NCBI GenBank assembly: GCA_016789245.1
Contig: JAEURM010000043.1
Coordinates: 1 to 11,079 of the forward strand
Origin: Anaerolineales bacterium
GTDB taxonomy: Bacteria; Chloroflexota; Anaerolineae; Anaerolineales; UBA6663
Reading direction: 5' to 3'
DNA: 11,079 nucleotides
Positions 7,601-11,079 of this stretch are shown piece by piece (positions within the stretch are counted from its first letter, which is position 1; each line of letters opens with the position of its first letter). A program made the position numbers and the translations under genes. The notes beneath the pieces are model-generated. The model saw only the letters and a program-made list of their open reading frames with translations. It was not told the DNA's origin and ran no database searches.

Positions 7601-10600
7601 CCGCGCGATAACATCCGGCCAGACCGTTCCACGCTGGAAGTGATTGAAATTTTTGCCAACCAAGCCGCGTTGGCCGTAGAAAATGTGCGGTTGTTTACGG
7701 CTACCGAACGCCGCGCTCAACGTTTGCTAGCCCTGCACCGCGTCGTAGAAAAGCTCAACTCACTTACGAACCGAGAGCAAATTACGCAAACCGCCGCCGA
7801 AACTCTGCACCGCGAGATGAAGTTTGATTTGGTGCTGATTGCCATGCAAAACGGCGAGCAATTGCACACCGTGGGCCAAGCTGGCAAACTCCGGCCAGAA
7901 GTGAAGTTGGATGTACTCTTGCGCCAAACCAACCCGTTGGCGCACACCATTGAGCAAAACTACCCTACCTTCTCCAATGATGTGAAGCGCTCCGATTGGG
8001 CGCAAACACCGTTTGCATTATTGTTGGGCCTAAACGCCTTCATGGCCACGCCCATCACCGTTCAGGGGCACGCGATTGGTGCGCTGATGGTCGGCTCACA
8101 ACAATTGGCATCACCGTTTGCCGTGGATGATATTGAGCTGTTCATCATCTTGTGTAACCAGCTCAGCGCCGAATTGGAAGGCCAACGGCTGGAAACAGAC
8201 GTCCAAATCCGCGCCGCACAATTGGCCGCGCTGGCCGAAGCCTCCCGCACCATCACCGGCACATTGCGCACAGAAGATGTGATTAACGCCACGCTGGGCA
8301 CCCTCAAGAGCGTGGTGCCGTACGATAGTGTGACGCTTTGGCTCCGTGGCTCCGAACAGGAAGGCGAAGCGGACGTGTTGACCATTGCGGCCGCACAAGG
8401 TTTTGAAAGTGATGCCGAGCGGTTGGGCTTGACGGTGAACATTGCGGACAGTGTGTTGTTTACGGAAATGGCACGCACTGGCGGCGTGATTTACGTGCCG
8501 GATGTACGTGAAGACCCGGAACGCTTCCCCGGTGGTGAGTATCAGCCCACGCGCTCTTGGTTGGGCGCGCCCCTTATCCGCGCGGGCCGCATTATTGGCG
8601 CACTGGCGCTAGATAAAACTGAAGCCGGTTTTTACACCACTCTCTCCACACAAATGCTGTTGGCCTATGCCAACCAAGCGGCGGTGGCGCTGGATAACGC
8701 CCGCTTATTTGAAGAAAACGAACGCCGCACCGCCGAAGCCGCGCGGCGTTCCAGCCGGTTAGCGCTCCTCAACCGCATCTCCGCTGAGTTTGGCGCTTCT
8801 TTGGAAGAAGAAAATATCTTAGAAACGCTGGCGCATGAAATTAAAGCCTCGGTGGGTGTTGCCCGCGTGGGCGCGTTCCGCCTGACGGAAAGCGGCCAAG
8901 CCGAAGCGTTGGTGAACTTGAGTGATGATGATGAAGCCACCGCCCTGCCCGCCACTGCCTTGGCCCGCCTGCATGAAACGCTCTCGCCGCTGACCATGGA
9001 AGATATAACGCGTGAGCCGTTGGTAGCCGGGGCGCTGAGTGAACTGCAAGCCCGGGGCGTAAAATCGTTGTTGATTCTGCCGCTGGTGGCTTCCCGGGCA
9101 TTGGTGGGCGTGGTTCAAGTGGAAGAAACGCACGCGCCGCGCCGTTTTACGCCGGGTGAAATTGAGCTCGCGCAAACGCTCTGTAACCAAGCGGCGTTGG
9201 CCGCACAAAACGCGCGCTTGTTTAGTGAGGCGCAATTGCGGGCGCTGGAACTCAGCCAACGCAATGACCGTATGCGCTCCCTGAACGCGCTCTCGGCCTC
9301 CCTCACGCAAACGCTAGAAACGGATGCCCTGCTCCGCGAAACGGCGGAACAACTGGCCGAAATGTTTGCTGTAGATCATGTGAGCATGCTCATGGTGGAT
9401 GAGCATACGCAAGCGGCAACGGTGGAAGAAGAACACCCGCCGATGGGTGCGTTGGGGTTGCGGTTAGCGCTCAGCGCCGATGCAGTGGGGCATCAAGTTT
9501 TGGCCCGCCGCGTCGTCATCATCAGTGACGTAGCCACCGATCAACGCCTGAGTGAAGATTTCCGCACTAAACTTACGCTGGTGGGCATCAAATCGCTTCT
9601 GCTAGCACCGTTTGTTTCACAAGGCCGCTCGTTCGGCGCGTTCACACTAGATTCGCTCACGCCACGCTCCTTCACTACTGATGAAATTGAAGTGAGCCAA
9701 ACGATTGCCGCACAAATTGCCTCCTCCCTCACCAACGCGCAATTTGCCCGCAACTTGGAAGACCGGGTGGCCGAACGCACCAAAGAAGTGCAAAAAGAGC
9801 GCGAGCGCGTGGAAACGCTTTTGCAAATTACGACTGAGCTTTCCAGCAGTTTGGAATTAGACCGGGTGCTCTTCCGCTCCTTGCAATTGGTGACGGACGC
9901 AGTGGGCGCAACCCAAGGCTCAATTTTTACGGTTGATGAAAACGATCATCTGATTTACCGCGCCGCGTTGGGTAGCCCCAAAGTGCTCACGCCAGGCGGC
10001 GAACGCGCGCCGTTCAAGAAACATGAGGGGTTGGTGGGTTGGGTCATCAAAAACCGCCAACCAGCGGTGATTGGCAATTTAGATACAGATACCCGTTGGA
10101 AGAAAATCCCCGGCCAAAACGTGAACCACAAGAGCGCGCTGGCGGTGCCGCTAATTGCCAATGAAGAAGTGCTGGGCGGCATGTTACTCTTCAGCCCCAT
10201 GTACAACGCGTTTGATGAAGATGTGGTGAAACTAGCCTCCGCCGCCGCTAACCAAGTGGGCGCGGCCAGCAACAATGCGGAACTGTACCGACTTTTGCGT
10301 GACCAAGCCGAGCGACTGGGTGTGCTTCTGCGGCAACAGCAAGTGGAAACCACCAAGAATCGCGCTATTCTGGAAGGCTTGGCCGATGGCGTGCTGGTGG
10401 CTGATACCGAGGGCGACATTATCGTCTTCAACAGCTCCAGTGAACGTATTCTTTCTTTGCGGCGCGAACGGGCGCTGGGCCGCCCGCTGACGGAGTTCTT
10501 AGGGTTGTTCGGCTCAGCAGGCCGCGAGTGGGGCGAAGCCATTCAACGCTGGAGTGAGGGCGGTGCCGTTCACGCTTCCGATGACATTCTCAAACAAACG

Positions 10601-11079
10601 GTGGAGTTGGAAGACAAGCGCGTGCTAGCCGTTTCGTTAGCGCCGGTGCTCAACGGTGAAGATTACATGGGCGTGGTGTCTCTAATCCGAGATGTGACGC
10701 GCGAAGTGGAGATTGACCGGATGAAGAGCGATTTGGTGACGATGGTGAGCCATGAACTGCGCACGCCCATCACGCCCATCAAGGCCAGCGCCGAGTTGCT
10801 CCGCATGGGCGCGGGTGGCCCGCTCACGCCCCGCCAAGTTGACTGGCTCTCCAAAATTACGGAGAACGCTGACCGGTTGACGATGCTGGTGAATGACCTG
10901 CTAGACCGTTCCCGGATTGAATCGGGCAAGATACAGTTGGTGATGGGGCCAATTGGCGTGCGCGATATTATCAACAGCACGCTGGAAATGTTGCGCGCCG
11001 AGAGTGCGGCCCGCCAAAAGCCCATGAACGTGCGCGTAGAACTGCCGGACGATTTGCCGGCCGCGTGGGGTGACCATAC
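4670..11079 (+). CDS. Giant membrane-anchored multi-GAF sensor histidine kinase, 3' truncated by the window
   Basis: The frame is uninterrupted for 2,136 codons and has no stop before the edge. The start is ATG 4670. An in-frame TGA lies at 4634 and no better start is present between, although the ribosome binding site is weak. Domains by residue: transmembrane helix about 8-27 (LAFLMILIGLSLLVVAVLVA); PAS-like 50-139; GAF domains at about 160-317, 329-490, 506-667, 679-815, 830-1010, 1019-1173, 1185-1350, 1364-1520, 1538-1694 and 1717-1875; PAS 1898-2012; HisKA about 2015-2082. The HisKA domain has phospho-acceptor His2028 in VSHELRTPI. The ATP-binding HATPase domain should follow, and the last residues (AAWGDH) are those that normally just precede the N box. 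The sensor array must lie in the cytosol after the single membrane helix. I saw only three cysteines in the whole chain, so thiol-linked bilin in most GAF domains is unlikely; no ligand can be assigned. Its probable partners are the two upstream regulators. A C-terminal receiver or Hpt beyond the window cannot be excluded. Confidence 0.93.
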   Translation, partial: MFADTAPLAFLMILIGLSLLVVAVLVARFMAGRAAQALVSPVSLPAEATADTAVLIAQTGGKILSTNPRAREMLGLSEGALSLGSILRQVRPSDTFLDLLSASGTAFFSLGQSGQQVEATSVHVPSENGTTPRVVMLFKPTTRALELGSDERSTQAISALSEISRAISTPLEMPATLEAILTQVGRVFHYDVAEITVWDERTRTLRPAKVAGNRDYERAVMRPDFVYAMEEGLSGWLAARRMPLVLADLQTFTQARPKVQRADIPLHGYAGLPLIANQKFLGTLELASFQVNTYKLSDLPLLNAIAGQAAVAVQNAFSYASQQKRVAELTSLTEITRAIEASGNIYELYRRLTDDIARLMDVQMAGILLYSEVRQALVGQMPFRGLPDILTESYNIPVAPNSLAHQLWQNNAFYLSNDVLTDSLVGALGLKELAETAGVRTTLLAPIALGERRLGVLQVSNQTNGAPFTEENARLLSIFAGQIAVIIENSRLVREAQTRAEQSEGLRQLAHAAAEGTDFDRVLANAMQQLARLLKFDAGVIGLLDETRGELRPHAPSIFGDPENIADIRIHTDDPMFRFAVTRTRRPFISGNALRDRRIVGVYRPVVDKFQAQSVLDVPLVVGDRCLGELMVISRQERHFSRADLQLLSTVGAQLAATIERTRLYTATDQSLQRRVDQLTALTNVSREINQTVELDRILELIQAEAVRVTGAKEATIVLLDVEASQPTVERRVGGADIKRLQAIEDAAAQSGRVQRTSGPPAALVVPIITQEITVGLIHVWSQTLAEFDDAAVEATEALSAQTAIAVANAQRYNEQLRRSELLRRRADQLAQLLEISRAVRSDKPLADNLEAIAFGLQAGVGFNVVAVHLLDPNTRRTQRVAVVGLPLKLVDETRHVETPWDHVQKMMREEFRVGQSYFLPFERAAHLTTGSIHWLMAPTPERPPRLSPNAWHQNDILIVPLIGSGTEPLGFLSLNEPRDNIRPDRSTLEVIEIFANQAALAVENVRLFTATERRAQRLLALHRVVEKLNSLTNREQITQTAAETLHREMKFDLVLIAMQNGEQLHTVGQAGKLRPEVKLDVLLRQTNPLAHTIEQNYPTFSNDVKRSDWAQTPFALLLGLNAFMATPITVQGHAIGALMVGSQQLASPFAVDDIELFIILCNQLSAELEGQRLETDVQIRAAQLAALAEASRTITGTLRTEDVINATLGTLKSVVPYDSVTLWLRGSEQEGEADVLTIAAAQGFESDAERLGLTVNIADSVLFTEMARTGGVIYVPDVREDPERFPGGEYQPTRSWLGAPLIRAGRIIGALALDKTEAGFYTTLSTQMLLAYANQAAVALDNARLFEENERRTAEAARRSSRLALLNRISAEFGASLEEENILETLAHEIKASVGVARVGAFRLTESGQAEALVNLSDDDEATALPATALARLHETLSPLTMEDITREPLVAGALSELQARGVKSLLILPLVASRALVGVVQVEETHAPRRFTPGEIELAQTLCNQAALAAQNARLFSEAQLRALELSQRNDRMRSLNALSASLTQTLETDALLRETAEQLAEMFAVDHVSMLMVDEHTQAATVEEEHPPMGALGLRLALSADAVGHQVLARRVVIISDVATDQRLSEDFRTKLTLVGIKSLLLAPFVSQGRSFGAFTLDSLTPRSFTTDEIEVSQTIAAQIASSLTNAQFARNLEDRVAERTKEVQKERERVETLLQITTELSSSLELDRVLFRSLQLVTDAVGATQGSIFTVDENDHLIYRAALGSPKVLTPGGERAPFKKHEGLVGWVIKNRQPAVIGNLDTDTRWKKIPGQNVNHKSALAVPLIANEEVLGGMLLFSPMYNAFDEDVVKLASAAANQVGAASNNAELYRLLRDQAERLGVLLRQQQVETTKNRAILEGLADGVLVADTEGDIIVFNSSSERILSLRRERALGRPLTEFLGLFGSAGREWGEAIQRWSEGGAVHASDDILKQTVELEDKRVLAVSLAPVLNGEDYMGVVSLIRDVTREVEIDRMKSDLVTMVSHELRTPITPIKASAELLRMGAGGPLTPRQVDWLSKITENADRLTMLVNDLLDRSRIESGKIQLVMGPIGVRDIINSTLEMLRAESAARQKPMNVRVELPDDLPAAWGDH
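5150..10294 (+). repeat. Ten tandem GAF domains within the kinase (protein-level repeat)
   Basis: Each module begins with a helix of the pattern L-x-x-[IVL]-[ST]-x-x-[ILVF], for example LTEITRAIE or LLQITTELS. It ends in a helix of the pattern Q-x-A-x-A-x-x-N-A-[RQ]-[LF]. Endings seen include QAAVAVQNA, QIAVIIENS, QLAATIERT, QTAIAVANA, QAALAVENV, QLSAELEGQ, QAAVALDNA, QAALAAQNA, QIASSLTNA and QVGAASNNA. Sequence similarity among copies is low outside these helices and the internal 'P-L/I-x(4-8)-G-x-L' strand. The array is therefore old or under diversifying selection, not a recent amplification. Module 4 is the shortest (about 137 residues) and module 5 the longest (about 180). Confidence 0.85.
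10712..10915 (+). other. HisKA dimerisation and phosphotransfer segment of the kinase
   Basis: Residues about 2015-2082 form the helical hairpin of a class I histidine kinase. His2028 (codon 10751-10753) lies in SHELRTPI, the H-box, followed by LLDRSRIESGKIQL at the end of the second helix. The H-box is intact, so autophosphorylation is expected if the ATP-binding domain follows beyond the window. Confidence 0.9.

Noticed and set aside
5150..10294. Phytochrome or cyanobacteriochrome-type light sensor
   Set aside because: The GAF domains lack a bilin-binding Cys-His motif and a DxCF motif, and the whole chain appears to contain only three cysteines.
9955..10542. 195-codon open frame on the - strand inside the kinase
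   Set aside because: Its product is Ser/Arg/Pro-rich, typical of reading the opposite strand of the Ala/Leu/Glu-rich GAF10-PAS region. It has no motif or ribosome binding site that stands out.

Overview
The window carries one protein-coding strand (+). It holds the tail of one gene, four complete genes, and the first ~2,136 codons of a very large gene that runs off the right edge. The complete genes are moderately GC-rich. Gene style suggests a member of the Chloroflexota (Anaerolineae or Caldilineae type): a multi-GAF sensor kinase, response regulators with worn GGDEF-like domains, and a hexapeptide-repeat protein with a nucleotidyltransferase-like N-terminus. This placement is inference from gene style, since no rRNA or other taxonomic marker is present.

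Layout. Positions 2-250 are the C-terminal end of a probable beta-propeller protein, visibly AT-richer than the rest. Positions 251-414 are a non-coding gap whose + strand is strongly pyrimidine-biased. Positions 415-1707 encode a 430-residue protein ending in a left-handed beta-helix. Its stop codon lies inside a long nested palindrome followed by five T (1705-1765). Next comes a homologue of the acyl-ACP reductase that makes fatty aldehydes in cyanobacteria (1768-2865), with its Rossmann motif and catalytic-type cysteine intact. It overlaps by four bases (ATGA) a response regulator (2862-3674). A paralogous response regulator follows (3706-4623), then a membrane-anchored histidine kinase (4670 to window end). 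The kinase has one transmembrane helix, a PAS-like domain, ten consecutive GAF domains, a second PAS and the HisKA dimerisation helix pair. The window ends just before its ATP-binding domain.

How they may work together. The reductase, both regulators and the kinase lie head to tail with gaps of -4, 31 and 46 bases and look like one transcription unit. The kinase would phosphorylate Asp54 of one or both regulators. Neither regulator has a DNA-binding domain, and their C-terminal domains resemble GGDEF folds that have lost the catalytic signature, so output probably runs through protein contact. The overlap of the reductase with the first regulator hints at a link between acyl-ACP or aldehyde metabolism and this signalling pathway, but the substrate, signal and target cannot be read from the sequence.

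The most notable observations are four. The kinase has ten GAF modules in one chain. Its nine inter-GAF linkers come only in lengths that differ by 0, 4, 7 or 11 residues, which is coiled-coil spacing. An acyl-ACP reductase homologue is translationally coupled to a response regulator. A terminator-like palindrome sits directly against the reductase start codon, which has no visible ribosome binding site.
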